This document shows, piece after piece, positions 41,448 to 50,901 of a stretch of 64,000 nt of DNA. The stretch is from Yersinia rochesterensis (GTDB lineage Bacteria > Pseudomonadota > Gammaproteobacteria > Enterobacterales > Enterobacteriaceae): positions 310,001-374,000 of the forward strand of contig NZ_CP032482.1 of NCBI RefSeq assembly GCF_003600645.1. The letters run 5' to 3'. The notes under the pieces were generated by a model, which was given only the letters and a program-made list of their open reading frames with translations, did no database searches and had not been told where the DNA came from. A program made the translations under genes and the position numbers. Every line of letters begins with the position of its first letter. The first letter of the stretch is position 1.

Positions 41448-42899
41448 ATGACTCGTTACCAACAACTGGCCGATATTTTGAGCCAACGGATTAAAGAAGG
41501 GCTCTATGTCGCCGGTGAGCGACTCCCCTCGGTCAGAATCTTGAGTGACGAGCATGGGGTGAGTATTAGCACCGTACAGCAGGCGTATCGGCAACTGGAA
41601 GAGTGTTTGCTGATTGAGGCGCGAGCGAAGTCGGGTTATTTCGTGCGTTGCAGTTCAAATCTCCCTTCATTACCCGCGGTATGCACTCATGCACAGCGGC
41701 CAGTAGAAATATCGCAGTGGGGAAATCTGTTGGCGTTTCTCACCACTGGCGATCCAGAGAGCATTATCCATCTGGGGGCTGGCTCGCCAGATCTTTCTGG
41801 CCCTGGGCTTAAAATCCTCAGCCGCTTATTGAGCCGTGTTAGCCTCCATCAGAGTGAAGAAGTGCTGGATTACGATAATATTTATGGCACTCAGATTCTA
41901 CGTGAGCAAATTGCACGTGTGATGCTGGACAGCGGCAATCATCAATCGGCTGAAAATATCATTATTACCTCGGGGTGCCACGGTGCGCTGGCCATTGCGT
42001 TAGGCGCGGTTTGCCAGCCCGGTGACATTGTGGCGGTAGATTCCCCTAGCTTTCATGGTGCCATGCAAACCTTGAAAGGGATGGGCATGAAAGTGATTGA
42101 AATCCCAACAGATCCGGTAGTCGGGATCAGTCTGGAGGCCCTGGAAATGGCTTTGGATCAATGGCCGATTAAGGCTATTCAGCTCACCCCGACTTGCAAT
42201 AATCCACTGGGCTACAATATGCCCGATGAGCGCAAAAAAGCATTACTGATACTGGCCCAGCGCTATGACGTCGCGATTATTGAAGATGATGTGTATGGCG
42301 CACTGGCTTATCAATATCCACGGCCACCGACTATTGCTTCATTCGATGATGACGGGCGAGTATTGCTGTGCAGTTCCTTCTCAAAAACAGTGGCGCCGGG
42401 TTTGCGTATTGGCTGGATTGCTCCGGGCCGCTATTTAGATAAAGCGCTGCACATGAAATATATTTCCGCCGGACGGGTTGCCACATTACCGCAGTTGGCA
42501 ATGGCTGAATTTATCAAACAAGGCCATTACATGCAGCATTTGCGCCGGATGCGCCGCCAATATCAACGTAATCGCGACATTATGACCAGTTGGGTGATGA
42601 AATATTTTCCGCTGAATACTTGTTTGAGCCGACCGCAAGGCAGCTTTATGTTGTGGGTTGAATTGCCGCATGGGTTTGATAGCTTGCGGCTTAATCGCTG
42701 CTTATTACCGCAAGGTGTGCAGGTTGCCGTCGGATTTATCAGTTCAGCCTCGGGGAAATACCGCAATTGTTTACGGCTGAGTTACAGCAAACCGATGACG
42801 GTAGAAATTGAACGCGCAGTGCAAAAAGTCGGCGCGGCGATTTATGAACTACTGGCGGAGGAAGAGCCTAAGGTAGCTGAAAAGCAAAACCAGCCTTAG
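41448..42899 (+). CDS. MocR/GntR-type regulator with aminotransferase domain (YdcR-like)
   Basis: This protein of about 483 residues has an N-terminal GntR winged helix (YQQLADILSQRIKEG, residues 3-70) joined to a class I aminotransferase-like domain. The PLP lysine is in SSFSKTVAPGLRIGW. It resembles E. coli YdcR and other MocR regulators, which sense PLP or amino acids. AGGTGA before the ATG at 41448 supports that start over a GTG at 41439. Its target is not evident. Confidence 0.9.
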   Translation: MTRYQQLADILSQRIKEGLYVAGERLPSVRILSDEHGVSISTVQQAYRQLEECLLIEARAKSGYFVRCSSNLPSLPAVCTHAQRPVEISQWGNLLAFLTTGDPESIIHLGAGSPDLSGPGLKILSRLLSRVSLHQSEEVLDYDNIYGTQILREQIARVMLDSGNHQSAENIIITSGCHGALAIALGAVCQPGDIVAVDSPSFHGAMQTLKGMGMKVIEIPTDPVVGISLEALEMALDQWPIKAIQLTPTCNNPLGYNMPDERKKALLILAQRYDVAIIEDDVYGALAYQYPRPPTIASFDDDGRVLLCSSFSKTVAPGLRIGWIAPGRYLDKALHMKYISAGRVATLPQLAMAEFIKQGHYMQHLRRMRRQYQRNRDIMTSWVMKYFPLNTCLSRPQGSFMLWVELPHGFDSLRLNRCLLPQGVQVAVGFISSASGKYRNCLRLSYSKPMTVEIERAVQKVGAAIYELLAEEEPKVAEKQNQP

Positions 42900-42907
42900 G
42901 CTGGCTA
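42889..42907. terminator. Bidirectional terminator between the MocR gene and hmuV
   Basis: AACCAGCC and GGCTGGCT pair around TTA. The stem overlaps the last codons and TAG stop of the MocR gene and ends just before the hmuV stop. Confidence 0.75.
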
Positions 42908-43708
42908 TTACTGACGCAAATAAATCTGTGGCAGGGCGCTTTCCGGATGGCGTGAAATCCCCAAATCGGCTTGATACCAGCGGGTCAGCGTTTCGGCATT
43001 GAGGACTTCCTCTGGCGTGCCACTGGCAACAAGTTCGCCCTGCGCTAACAATAAAATACGATCGGCATAGAGTGCGGCCAGATTCAAATCATGCAGCACA
43101 CAGCACACCGCCAAAGGTTCTTGGTGGGTGAGTTGGCGCAATAGGCGCAGGGTATGTTGTTGATGATACAGATCTAATGCGGAGGTGGGTTCGTCGAGGA
43201 ACAACCAACGCGGGGCCGGTTCCGGTTGCCACAATTGCGCCAATACACGAGCAAGTTGTACCCGCTGTTGCTCACCACCGGACAGGGCACGGTAATCCCG
43301 CTGCGCCAGTGCCAGACAGTCTGTTTGTGCCATCACTTCTTGCAGCGCCTGGCGATGGTGTGCCGCCCCATAAGGTGCGCGGCCCATTTGAATGACTTCA
43401 CTGACACTGAATGGAAAAGCCAAATCACTGTATTGGCGCATTACCGCTCGGGCGCGGGCCAATGCTTGGGGCTGCCAGCTATTGAGGTTTTTTCCCAGCA
43501 ATTGGCACTGGCCCTCAGATGGCGCAAGGTAGCCGGTTAATAAGCGCAGCAGGGTAGATTTCCCCGCACCGTTTGGCCCGATAATCGCCACCATTTCACC
43601 GCTGGCAATATGTAGCGAAACATTATTAATCAGTTTTTGTCCCTGAACATGGTAAGAAAGCTGATTTGCTTCTAATAGCGCCGTATTAACCATCGCCATA
43701 TCAACCAA
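42908..43708 (-). CDS. hmuV: HmuV/HemV, haemin ABC transporter ATPase
   Basis: This 266-residue ATPase drives import of haem across the inner membrane with HmuU. Walker A ([15 protein letters not shown], about residues 38-52), signature [15 protein letters not shown] and Walker B ([12 protein letters not shown]) are complete. The length agrees with Y. pestis HmuV if translation starts at a TTG (43708); ATGs at 43699 and 43693 are alternatives. It overlaps hmuU by 8 nt with the TTG start. It ends the operon. Confidence 0.95.
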   Translation of the reverse strand: MVDMAMVNTALLEANQLSYHVQGQKLINNVSLHIASGEMVAIIGPNGAGKSTLLRLLTGYLAPSEGQCQLLGKNLNSWQPQALARARAVMRQYSDLAFPFSVSEVIQMGRAPYGAAHHRQALQEVMAQTDCLALAQRDYRALSGGEQQRVQLARVLAQLWQPEPAPRWLFLDEPTSALDLYHQQHTLRLLRQLTHQEPLAVCCVLHDLNLAALYADRILLLAQGELVASGTPEEVLNAETLTRWYQADLGISRHPESALPQIYLRQ

Positions 43709-44705
43709 TGCGTTGCTCCCGCTGACGTAAAATCAGCCACAGAAAATAAGGGCCACCCAGTAGGCTGGTTATCAACCCGACCGGCATTTCAGCCGGTGCG
43801 ACCAAAGTACGGGCCAGTGTATCGGCGGTGAGTAACAGGCAAGCCCCACCCAGTGCGGCTCCGGGAAGTAACCAGCGGTGATCTGCCCCGATGCGCATGC
43901 GGATAAGATGCGGCACCACCAACCCGATAAAGCCAATAACCCCACTGACGGCAACGGCGGCACCGATCAAAATGGCACTGAGTAACAACAGGCGCAGTTT
44001 GGCTTGTCGCACATTGACACCGAGGTAGTGCGCTTCTTCATCCCCTAGCTGCAACAGGTTCAACTGACGCGCCTGCAATAAACCCAGCACACAGGCGGGC
44101 AGAATCAATGATGTGGCCACCATCAATGTCGACCACTGCGCCTGACCCAAACTGCCCATGCTCCAAAGGGAAAACTGGCGTAATTGTTGGTCATCACTGA
44201 TATAAGTCAGCACCCCGACCGCTGCACCACACAGCGCATTGATCGCGATACCGGCCAGTAGCAAACGCGATAAGTTGCCATGCCCCCAGCGGCTGAGAGT
44301 GAAAATAATGGCAGAAATGGCCAGACTGCCAATAAACGCGCCGACCATATGACTGTAAAGTGCTAATAGTGGCGGCAGGCTGAAAGGCATAACAATAATT
44401 AGCCCGACACACAGGGCCGCGCCGCTGCTGATACCTAATAGGCCGGGGTCTGCCAGTGGATTGCGGAATAACCCTTGCATGATAGCGCCAGAAACCGCCA
44501 ACGCGCAGCCGACCACCACCGCCAACAGTACACGGGGTAGGCGGATATTCAGCCAGATATGCCACATGGCATCATCTAGCGAGGCGTGCCACAGAGTGCG
44601 AAATGAGAGCGTTAATGCCCCCATATTGGCCGAGCCGAGCGCTAAAATAATTAGAATCATCAGCAAGATGCTTAACATCAGGCGCGGATGGATACGGCAA
44701 TTCAT
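43701..44705 (-). CDS. hmuU: HmuU/HemU, haemin ABC transporter permease
   Basis: This 334-residue permease of the FecCD/BtuC family has about ten membrane segments and the conserved Gxx[16 protein letters not shown] motif. It forms the inner-membrane channel for haem. Its start overlaps the hmuT stop by 4 nt. Confidence 0.95.
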   Translation of the reverse strand: MNCRIHPRLMLSILLMILIILALGSANMGALTLSFRTLWHASLDDAMWHIWLNIRLPRVLLAVVVGCALAVSGAIMQGLFRNPLADPGLLGISSGAALCVGLIIVMPFSLPPLLALYSHMVGAFIGSLAISAIIFTLSRWGHGNLSRLLLAGIAINALCGAAVGVLTYISDDQQLRQFSLWSMGSLGQAQWSTLMVATSLILPACVLGLLQARQLNLLQLGDEEAHYLGVNVRQAKLRLLLLSAILIGAAVAVSGVIGFIGLVVPHLIRMRIGADHRWLLPGAALGGACLLLTADTLARTLVAPAEMPVGLITSLLGGPYFLWLILRQREQRIG

Positions 44706-45541
44706 TGCGCTTGTTCCATGCCTTTACGCAGTTGCGCCAGCACTTGTGGGGTTTCCAGTCCAAAGCCCAGTAATGCCATATCATCGACAACTAACAGGCG
44801 CTTATTTTTGCCCGCAGGTGTCAAGGCGATACCGGGCAGTTTCCAGATGTTTTCATTGCCGCCCAGCGCCCTTACGCCGTCACTGGTGACCAGCAATAAA
44901 TCTGGAGCACTGGCGATAACGCCCTCTTGTGACAGCGGGCGATAGCGGCTGAAACCTTGCATAGCATTGTTACCACCGGCGGCTCGGATCATAGCATCCG
45001 CAGCAGTATTTTGGCCTGCTGCCATGGGCGTTAAGCCGCCATGGCTCATAATAAACAGTACCTTGACCGGTAGTGGCGTATTGCTCACGGCGGCCAAACG
45101 TTGCTGATAGTCTTTAATCAGTTTTTGCCCTTGTTCCGGCTGATGAAGCGCCGTGGCAACCGCGCTAATCTTTGCCGCGACACTTTCCGGCGTAATTTGG
45201 CCGGGGACGGTGACGACGTTAACACCACTCTCCGCGACCTGCTTCAGTGCCAGTGAGGGCTGCGCCAATTCGCTGACCAATAACATGGTCGGCTTCATCG
45301 CCAAAATTCCTTCGGCATTAAGCATGCGCATGTAACCGACATCAGGCAGCTTTTGCACTGCCTGAGGCTGTAGACTGGTACTGTCACGGGCCACTATCTC
45401 GCCACCCGCACCCAGTGCGTAGGCGATTTCTGTGACATCGCCGCCAATGGTGACGATACGTTCTGCAGCGAAAGATTTTAACGGCAGAAAACAGGCGCTC
45501 AGTGACAGAATGAAAGGGAGTGACAGTAGCCTTAGTCTCAT
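44702..45541 (-). CDS. hmuT: HmuT/HemT, periplasmic haemin-binding protein
   Basis: This 279-residue binding protein has a signal peptide (about residues 1-25, ending SFAA) and the two-lobed fold of the haem/siderophore/B12 family. It passes haem from the outer-membrane receptor to HmuUV. Its start overlaps the hmuS stop by 4 nt. Confidence 0.94.
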   Translation of the reverse strand: MRLRLLSLPFILSLSACFLPLKSFAAERIVTIGGDVTEIAYALGAGGEIVARDSTSLQPQAVQKLPDVGYMRMLNAEGILAMKPTMLLVSELAQPSLALKQVAESGVNVVTVPGQITPESVAAKISAVATALHQPEQGQKLIKDYQQRLAAVSNTPLPVKVLFIMSHGGLTPMAAGQNTAADAMIRAAGGNNAMQGFSRYRPLSQEGVIASAPDLLLVTSDGVRALGGNENIWKLPGIALTPAGKNKRLLVVDDMALLGFGLETPQVLAQLRKGMEQAQ

Positions 45542-46575
45542 GCGGCAATATCCTTATGATTTAGGCGAGAGATCTGCTCACGCCATTGGGTTTGTTCTGG
45601 TTGCCCTTCAGTACGCTGGCCGTAAAGCTGTGCAAGTTGGGTGCCATCTGCAGCAAATAGTTCCAAACTGGTGACAAAACCGTCTTTTGTTGGTTTGCGG
45701 GTAATCCAGCTTTCAGCAATGGTGTCTTCAATCAGATGCAGTGTGAAGCGCTTGTTGAAAACATTAATCCAATTTTGATGCGGAGTGACTTTCTCAATCA
45801 TACCGGTGAAAATTTGTACACAACCACGATTACCCACGAAAATCATAATTTCGTTTTGTTCTTGTTGAGCAGTATTCAAAAGTTGTGTTAGTGAGCTGTT
45901 ATCAACCCGATAAGCCAAGTCATCACCCACGGCGCGGAATGCTTGCTGGCGGGTCAGGTTATTGCGCTTGAGCAGTTGGAAAAACTGATGCACGTCAGTC
46001 ATCGCGCGCCATTCGGCATCGACAGTCTCATCAGTGGCGGTGGGTTCAGTCACTTCAGGTGTGCTCAATGGCTCTAGCTGCAACTCTGGGTTTTCTGTGG
46101 TGATAAACTTCGCCAGTAGCGCTTCCCAAGCAGGAATGTCAGTCTGTTCAGTGACATACACTTTATGCAGAGCATCGCCTTGATGGTCAAAGAACTGAAT
46201 ACTGTGGCGCACACCATGACGAGTTTCTTCTGTCAGTGTGAATACACTAGCCCATTGATTGAGGAACAGACGCAAATCTAAATCACGCGGATTGAGGATC
46301 AAACCGGCGTGACCATTCAGATGTTGGTTTTCGTAACGGCCCATTTGTTCATGCACGGCATAGGTATTGCGGGTGATAGCTTTGACTTCACCTACCGCCT
46401 CCAATGCAGCCAGCAGCGTGCGAGCATCTGCTTTCAGCCGTTTGGCATCATGGCCGACACGGCTGTGGGTCAGTTCTGCTTCTGAAATATTCATTAGAGT
46501 GGCGAGATCGCGCGCATATTTGCCAAGATTATCGACTTTAGCCTGTAGATATTGCTCATATATTGAATTGCTCAT
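45538..46575 (-). CDS. hmuS: HmuS/HemS, cytoplasmic haem-handling protein
   Basis: From the ATG at 46575 (GAGGAAATCATT upstream) the protein has 345 residues, the length of Yersinia HemS. Two repeated HemS/ChuX domains are visible. HemS binds haem and has been reported to degrade it or protect the cell from it. An in-frame ATG six codons earlier is less likely because it precedes the ribosome-binding site. Confidence 0.95.
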   Translation of the reverse strand: MSNSIYEQYLQAKVDNLGKYARDLATLMNISEAELTHSRVGHDAKRLKADARTLLAALEAVGEVKAITRNTYAVHEQMGRYENQHLNGHAGLILNPRDLDLRLFLNQWASVFTLTEETRHGVRHSIQFFDHQGDALHKVYVTEQTDIPAWEALLAKFITTENPELQLEPLSTPEVTEPTATDETVDAEWRAMTDVHQFFQLLKRNNLTRQQAFRAVGDDLAYRVDNSSLTQLLNTAQQEQNEIMIFVGNRGCVQIFTGMIEKVTPHQNWINVFNKRFTLHLIEDTIAESWITRKPTKDGFVTSLELFAADGTQLAQLYGQRTEGQPEQTQWREQISRLNHKDIAA

Positions 46576-46686
46576 AATGATTTCCTCATTCATTTTTTAT
46601 ATGCAGGTAATAGGTAGGAATGATAAACCGGTAATTCGCTAATTGAATTACCGGAAGTGTTATTTCAGACTAACTTTTTCAATCAA

Positions 46687-48717
46687 TTACCACTGGTAGC
46701 TCACGAAGAACTTCGCGTTACGACCATCCTGCGGCACGCCTTGCGGTGCGTAATATTCTTTTTCAAATGCGTTACCCAGCACCACCGTGGTGGTCACGCC
46801 TTTAAATTGTTCCTGACCTTTATAGCTGACATAGAAATCATTAACGCCATAGCCGGGCTGGCGTTTGCCGGTGCTTAATGGCTGAGAGCGGTCAGCAAAG
46901 GTGGCAATCCAACCTACAGCAAAACCACTGTTAGCCACGGGAACATCTAGGGTGCTGGTGACCGTATCCGGGTTAATGGATTCGAGCCATTTATTGGTGT
47001 CCTGGTTTTTACCTCGGGTGCGGTTATAGGCCAGATCCCAGTTAAACAGGGCGGTTTTGTAGCTCATAGTGGCATCCCAGCCCCAGATTTTTGCTCTGTC
47101 GATATTGGCCGACGTGGTGGTCATGGCGGCCATATCCACCTTGGTATCGATGTAATCTTTCGCGTTGGTATCGAAGTAACTGGCCTTGAATTGCAGGTCA
47201 TCTTCGGCCATCAACAGGTCACTAAAGCGCAGACCAAAACCGTATTCCTGGGTTTCGTTGGTTTCTGGTTTCAGATTAGGGTTCGGTACCCAGAAGTTAG
47301 TGATGTATCTTCCGCCGCCGATAGGAATGGAGAAATGTTTCGAATCGTTGTACATCTCACCCATGGTTGGGGCGCGGAAAGCCTGCGCATAGGAACCGAA
47401 CAGCATCAGCCAATCAGTCGGTGTTACGGTGAGCGCGCCGCGTGATGACCATTTATCGGCATCGACATCGGCGTAGCCTTCACTGCTACCGCGATAGTTG
47501 TCATAGCGGGTACCGGCCAAAATGGATACTGGCAGGTCACGCAGGGTGATTTCATCTTGCAGCCAGCCGGAGCCAAAGCGAATATCGGCTTGTGGGAAGC
47601 TTTCAGTCGCGCCACCCGGCGTTTGTTCTTGTTTGTAAGCTTCAGTGCCGTAAGTCAGCAAGTGTGAGGCGAAGCTATCGGTGAACAGGCGGGTGCGGTT
47701 TTCCAGCTTGCCACCTTCGGTGGTTTGTTTGCGCCCCTCTTCTGGCGTGCCCTGTGGCCGCGCATTGATTTCCACTTCGGAGTAGTAAACCTGCGCCGTG
47801 GCATTCAGCCATTCTTGATCAAGGGGCTTAATGTTGTATTTAAGCTGAGCATCTTTTTGAATTGTCGAGCGATTTGTCATGACGTTAGAGCTGGACGCCG
47901 CGCTGGTTTGCGGGTTTTTTGGCTCTATTGCATTGTTGTTGTAATAGCGCAGATTGGTACTCAATGACTGAGTCTGGTCAATGCGCCAGGTGCCTTTTGC
48001 CAGCACATTACTGATGGTTTCATCATTCGGTGCATTAAAACCATCACTCTGACGAATGTTGCCGATATCGCGAGTACCAAAGGAGAGAATACCATCGACA
48101 TCATCGGTGCGACCATAGGCACTGGCACCCAGCCCGAAGCTGTGATCGCCAGTGGCGGCAGAGCTGTAAACTCGATAACCGGTATTTTGGCCCGTCTGCA
48201 AGAGATCTGCGGCATCGACAGTTTCATAAGAGATTACCCCGCCCAGTGCGCCGCTGCCATACAGCAAGGCGGATGGGCCACGCACCACTTCAATACGTTT
48301 TACCAGCGCCGGATCGAGGAAAGTGGAGTTCAGGTGGCCGGTATCAGTCCCTTGGCGAATACCATCAACCAAGGTAAGGACGCCTTGTTTGCCGTAGCCA
48401 CGTAGTGTGACGTCTTGCCCGTTAACACGCCCGCTCCCCGTGACGGTCAGCCCCGGAATATTGCGCAGCATGTCTGCGGCGGAGGTGGCGGTTTCACTGG
48501 TTGGCGTGTTGGCTTCAATCACCGTCACCATCATCGGCGCTTCAAAACTGCTGCGCTCGTTACCGGTCGCGGTAACGACCATGGGATCGGCGGCATGTCT
48601 TTTGCTGTTGGTTTGAGTGGATGTAGGATCAGCAGCTTGAGCAGCAAAAGGCAGTGTGCAAGCGATTGCCAAACTGAGTGGGGACCAACGGAAACGGTCA
48701 GAAGTGAAACGAGGCAT
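46687..48717 (-). CDS. hmuR: HmuR/HemR, TonB-dependent haemin receptor
   Basis: This 676-residue outer-membrane receptor has a signal peptide (cut after AAQA), a TonB box-like DPMVVTATG, a plug domain and a barrel. The barrel contains FRAPTMGEMY and NPNLKPETNE, the FRAP-NPNL motifs of haem receptors. It ends in FVSYQW. It takes up haemin and haemoproteins with TonB energy. It is the large gene of the hemPRSTUV cluster. Confidence 0.95.
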   Translation of the reverse strand: MPRFTSDRFRWSPLSLAIACTLPFAAQAADPTSTQTNSKRHAADPMVVTATGNERSSFEAPMMVTVIEANTPTSETATSAADMLRNIPGLTVTGSGRVNGQDVTLRGYGKQGVLTLVDGIRQGTDTGHLNSTFLDPALVKRIEVVRGPSALLYGSGALGGVISYETVDAADLLQTGQNTGYRVYSSAATGDHSFGLGASAYGRTDDVDGILSFGTRDIGNIRQSDGFNAPNDETISNVLAKGTWRIDQTQSLSTNLRYYNNNAIEPKNPQTSAASSSNVMTNRSTIQKDAQLKYNIKPLDQEWLNATAQVYYSEVEINARPQGTPEEGRKQTTEGGKLENRTRLFTDSFASHLLTYGTEAYKQEQTPGGATESFPQADIRFGSGWLQDEITLRDLPVSILAGTRYDNYRGSSEGYADVDADKWSSRGALTVTPTDWLMLFGSYAQAFRAPTMGEMYNDSKHFSIPIGGGRYITNFWVPNPNLKPETNETQEYGFGLRFSDLLMAEDDLQFKASYFDTNAKDYIDTKVDMAAMTTTSANIDRAKIWGWDATMSYKTALFNWDLAYNRTRGKNQDTNKWLESINPDTVTSTLDVPVANSGFAVGWIATFADRSQPLSTGKRQPGYGVNDFYVSYKGQEQFKGVTTTVVLGNAFEKEYYAPQGVPQDGRNAKFFVSYQW

Positions 48718-48868
48718 GTCGGCAATTCTCCATATTCTCTATGCAAAATAATATGCAAAAACAAATAGATAGCTTGCTGGCTGCCTTGATTAGAAAATCT
48801 GGGTGGCTTGCATTAATATCTTCAGCTTTCGGCGTCACAACACCGAGGAGCTTAGGTCTGTCGGTATG

Positions 48869-49060
48869 TTATTTAGTCAGAATCAGTTTTCCAGCCTTGG
48901 TCTGACGTAGCTGATAACATTCACCCTGATGGATAATAAAAGCGACACTGTGTTCTCCCAGCAGTTGCTCGCTGGTGATAGACAGCGGCTTACTGCCCGC
49001 GGGATGTATGGTCGTAGGCTCGTCGTTCCTTATAGGGGTTTTGTTCAACTGTTTATCCAT
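48869..49060 (-). CDS. hmuP: HmuP/HemP, small haemin-uptake protein
   Basis: From the ATG at 49060 this 63-residue protein carries the HemP domain (PLSITSEQLLGEHSVAFIIHQGECYQLRQTKAGKLILTK region). HemP proteins precede haem receptors in many bacteria, and some are needed for their expression. The open frame runs further upstream into the Fur box, so the longer form is unlikely. Confidence 0.88.
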   Translation of the reverse strand: MDKQLNKTPIRNDEPTTIHPAGSKPLSITSEQLLGEHSVAFIIHQGECYQLRQTKAGKLILTK

Positions 49061-49092
49061 ATAACCATCATGGCAATGATAACCAATATCAA

Positions 49093-49111
49093 TATGATAA
49101 GCATTATCAAT
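49093..49111 (-). promoter_or_regulatory. Fur box upstream of hmuP
   Basis: TATGATAAGCATTATCAAT carries the near-palindrome TGATAAGCATTATCA, close to the Fur consensus core. It lies about 35 nt before the hmuP start and implies iron repression of the haemin operon. Confidence 0.7.
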
Positions 49112-49319
49112 CATATTGAATGTTACACCAAGACATATTTATTGTTAATTCATTTTTACTTTGCGAGCTAATCGTGGCCTGGCAGCTAATCAAGGTTCAT
49201 AGCAGGTTGATTGGATAAGCAATAGTGGAGTCACCAACGACTCCACCACTTATTGATTACTGAAGGTTTTTATCTTTCAGGAATTTGAGACCAGATCGGC
49301 GATTTCAACGTTATTCAAA

Positions 49320-49594
49320 TCAGAGAAGGGGAAATAGTTGCTCATCGGCAAGCGGTTTGACGGTTTCCGCCACCCTATGCTGAATGGGGGCGATGACAGT
49401 TATAAAATGCTTCCCACCCCAAGCCAGTTGTCAGCGTTACAACACGTTATTAAAAGGGATATCAAATGCAATGTCATAACTGTATTGAAATACTTAAACA
49501 ATTAAAGCTCACTGCAATGGCATCAAGCTTTGATGAAGTGGTTATTGATAGTAATGTTCAGTCGGTGATTGGGGTAACGTTTGTCTATCAATAG
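49320..49594 (+). pseudogene. IS21-family remnant (istA tail and istB head)
   Basis: An ORF at 49466-49594 encodes LKQLKLTAMASSFDEVVID, similar to the start of IstB-type helper ATPases of IS21-family elements. It has AAAGGG upstream and stops after 42 codons. Just before it, one frame reads AHRQAV and then PYAEWG, which resemble conserved stretches of IstA near its C-terminus, but with several stops. Together they look like the join of istA and istB in a decayed element. I saw no terminal inverted repeats. Confidence 0.5.
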
Positions 49595-49868
49595 CAGGTG
49601 CTTTTCGTCACCGTCATGAGTGACACAATCCCTTTTTCTGACCAGACAGAGACCGGACGTAGTTTGGCGGTGATGAAGCCCATCAAAGAAGTAAGCATGT
49701 TAGAGATACTATCTATATGCCAGTTTAGGGTCTGCAGGTACCGGCACAGTGTCCGGAGGATTAAGTGTGCCGTCAGGGGGAAATGTTCAGACAGGTGGGG
49801 CAAGAGGTAAGGTAGTGGTATTTAGGGACCAGAACGACCAGATATCTACCGGAACTCCCAGAAAGCAA
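49595..49868 (+). other. Decayed coding sequence left of the island (possible gene tail)
   Basis: No intact gene is visible. In one frame, 49722-49883 reads SLGSAGTGTVSGGLSVPSGG and then GARGKVVVFRDQNDQISTG up to a TAG within the following hairpin. The glycine/serine-rich composition looks like the C-terminus of a secreted or surface protein, with no start upstream. I do not recognise it. Confidence 0.3.
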
Positions 49869-49870
49869 AA

Positions 49871-49890
49871 AACCAGCCCTTAGGCTGGTT
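49871..49890 (-). terminator. Former tRNA-Phe terminator
   Basis: On the minus strand AACCAGCC-TAAG-GGCTGGTT is followed by TTTTGC. It lies 10 nt beyond the CCA end of the tRNA-Phe remnant, the normal place for a tRNA terminator. Confidence 0.8.
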
Positions 49891-49900
49891 TCTTTAAATA

Positions 49901-49923
49901 TGGTGCCCGGACTCGGAATCGAA
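49901..49923 (-). other. Attachment site: 3' end of tRNA-Phe (att)
   Basis: Read on the minus strand, this 23-bp sequence runs TTCGATTCCGAGTCCGGGCA and ends CCA. It is identical to the T-arm 3' half, acceptor stem and CCA of enterobacterial tRNA-Phe as I remember it. The rest of the tRNA is missing. The former terminator remains on the left, so an element has inserted to the right. The intact tRNA-Phe gene and probably the integrase should lie beyond the right edge of the window. Confidence 0.88.
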
Positions 49924-50069
49924 ATAAACTACCTGATGTATTGTTATTAAACGATATTATTGTATTCGATAAATGTAGAGGCCCCCGTTAAGGCCCCCGG
50001 AATGTTTTGCATCAAAAAGGGAATGGGTTTGATGATTTTTTCTCCTGCGAGAATATTACCTGTTATTCG

Positions 50070-50096
50070 GGGTGGTTCCGGTTCACGGAACCACCC
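50070..50096. terminator. Hairpin after the HigBA-type pair
   Basis: GGGTGGTTCC and GGAACCACCC pair perfectly around a 7-nt loop, 11 nt past the antitoxin stop. There is no T-run, so it may act as a terminator or RNA stabiliser. Confidence 0.5.
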
Positions 50097-50106
50097 TGAG
50101 CATCAA

Positions 50107-50394
50107 CTATAATGTAATCTGAGGATGTTTAATACCGCATGCATGGGCATACCTGACCAATGTGTCAAGGCTCGCTTTAACGATATTAGACTCCATGCGA
50201 GAAACAGTGGGCGGCGTTACCCCCATTCGTTCTGCAACCTGTGCACGGGTTAATCCTGCATGGCGACGCCATTCTGCCAGCATGATCTGTAAACGCTCTT
50301 TACGCTCTTCGGCTTCATAAGCGGCTTGTACTTCTGGGTCAGACATTAAATCAGCCCTGACGGTATCCCAGGCAATGCCTTTAACTTTTGTCAT
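50107..50394 (-). CDS. HigA-like antitoxin with XRE helix-turn-helix
   Basis: This 95-residue protein has a C-terminal helix-turn-helix (LTRAQVAERMGVTPPTVSRME, about residues 48-68). It overlaps the toxin gene by 14 nt on its 5' side. It should neutralise the toxin and repress the operon. In this HigBA-type arrangement the toxin gene comes first. Confidence 0.88.
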   Translation of the reverse strand: MTKVKGIAWDTVRADLMSDPEVQAAYEAEERKERLQIMLAEWRRHAGLTRAQVAERMGVTPPTVSRMESNIVKASLDTLVRYAHACGIKHPQITL

Positions 50395-50704
50395 GTAGCA
50401 TCTCCTCTAATCGCTCAAACGCGAGGGTTATCTCCCCTGACGGTAATTTCTGCGTTTTCTTGATGAACACGCGCAGTAGATAGATATTTTTTCCTTTCTG
50501 ATAAACATACAATCCCCTGGCAATATCGGTTCCCATCGTTCTGAGTTCAAACAAACCGTCTCTGACAGGTTTGCTGTCGGGCTCTCGTAATGCCGTGGCA
50601 TTCATTTTAAGCTTATCAATCAGGCGGATCATTTTAGCCCTGATGACTGGCGGTAAACCTGCTATTTCATCAGGCACTTCATCATGTAAAATTACATTAA
50701 ACAC
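50381..50704 (-). CDS. HigB/RelE-type toxin (phage Gp49-like family)
   Basis: This 107-residue protein resembles the phage-derived Gp49/HigB group of RelE-fold mRNA interferases. Features are the central LFELRTMGTDIARGLYVYQ and the YLLRVFIKKTQKLP stretch with basic residues for RNA cleavage. It is upstream of and overlapping the antitoxin. It probably cuts mRNA on the ribosome and helps keep the island. Confidence 0.85.
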   Translation of the reverse strand: MFNVILHDEVPDEIAGLPPVIRAKMIRLIDKLKMNATALREPDSKPVRDGLFELRTMGTDIARGLYVYQKGKNIYLLRVFIKKTQKLPSGEITLAFERLEEMLHDKS

Positions 50705-50901
50705 AGAATACTCCTCTATAGAGAAATATTGCCTTTTAAGCTAAGTTAAGTCAAATGCTAATTAACGAGTGATCGACTCGATTAGCCTGATCTTCAACAT
50801 ACCCGGTAAGGTCTGGGCTATCGCTTCAGTTTTCTACAGAGGTTTTATGATCCGTCAGACGTACTTGCCAGCCATACAAAGAAAGTAAGACGGAGGTCGC
50901 A

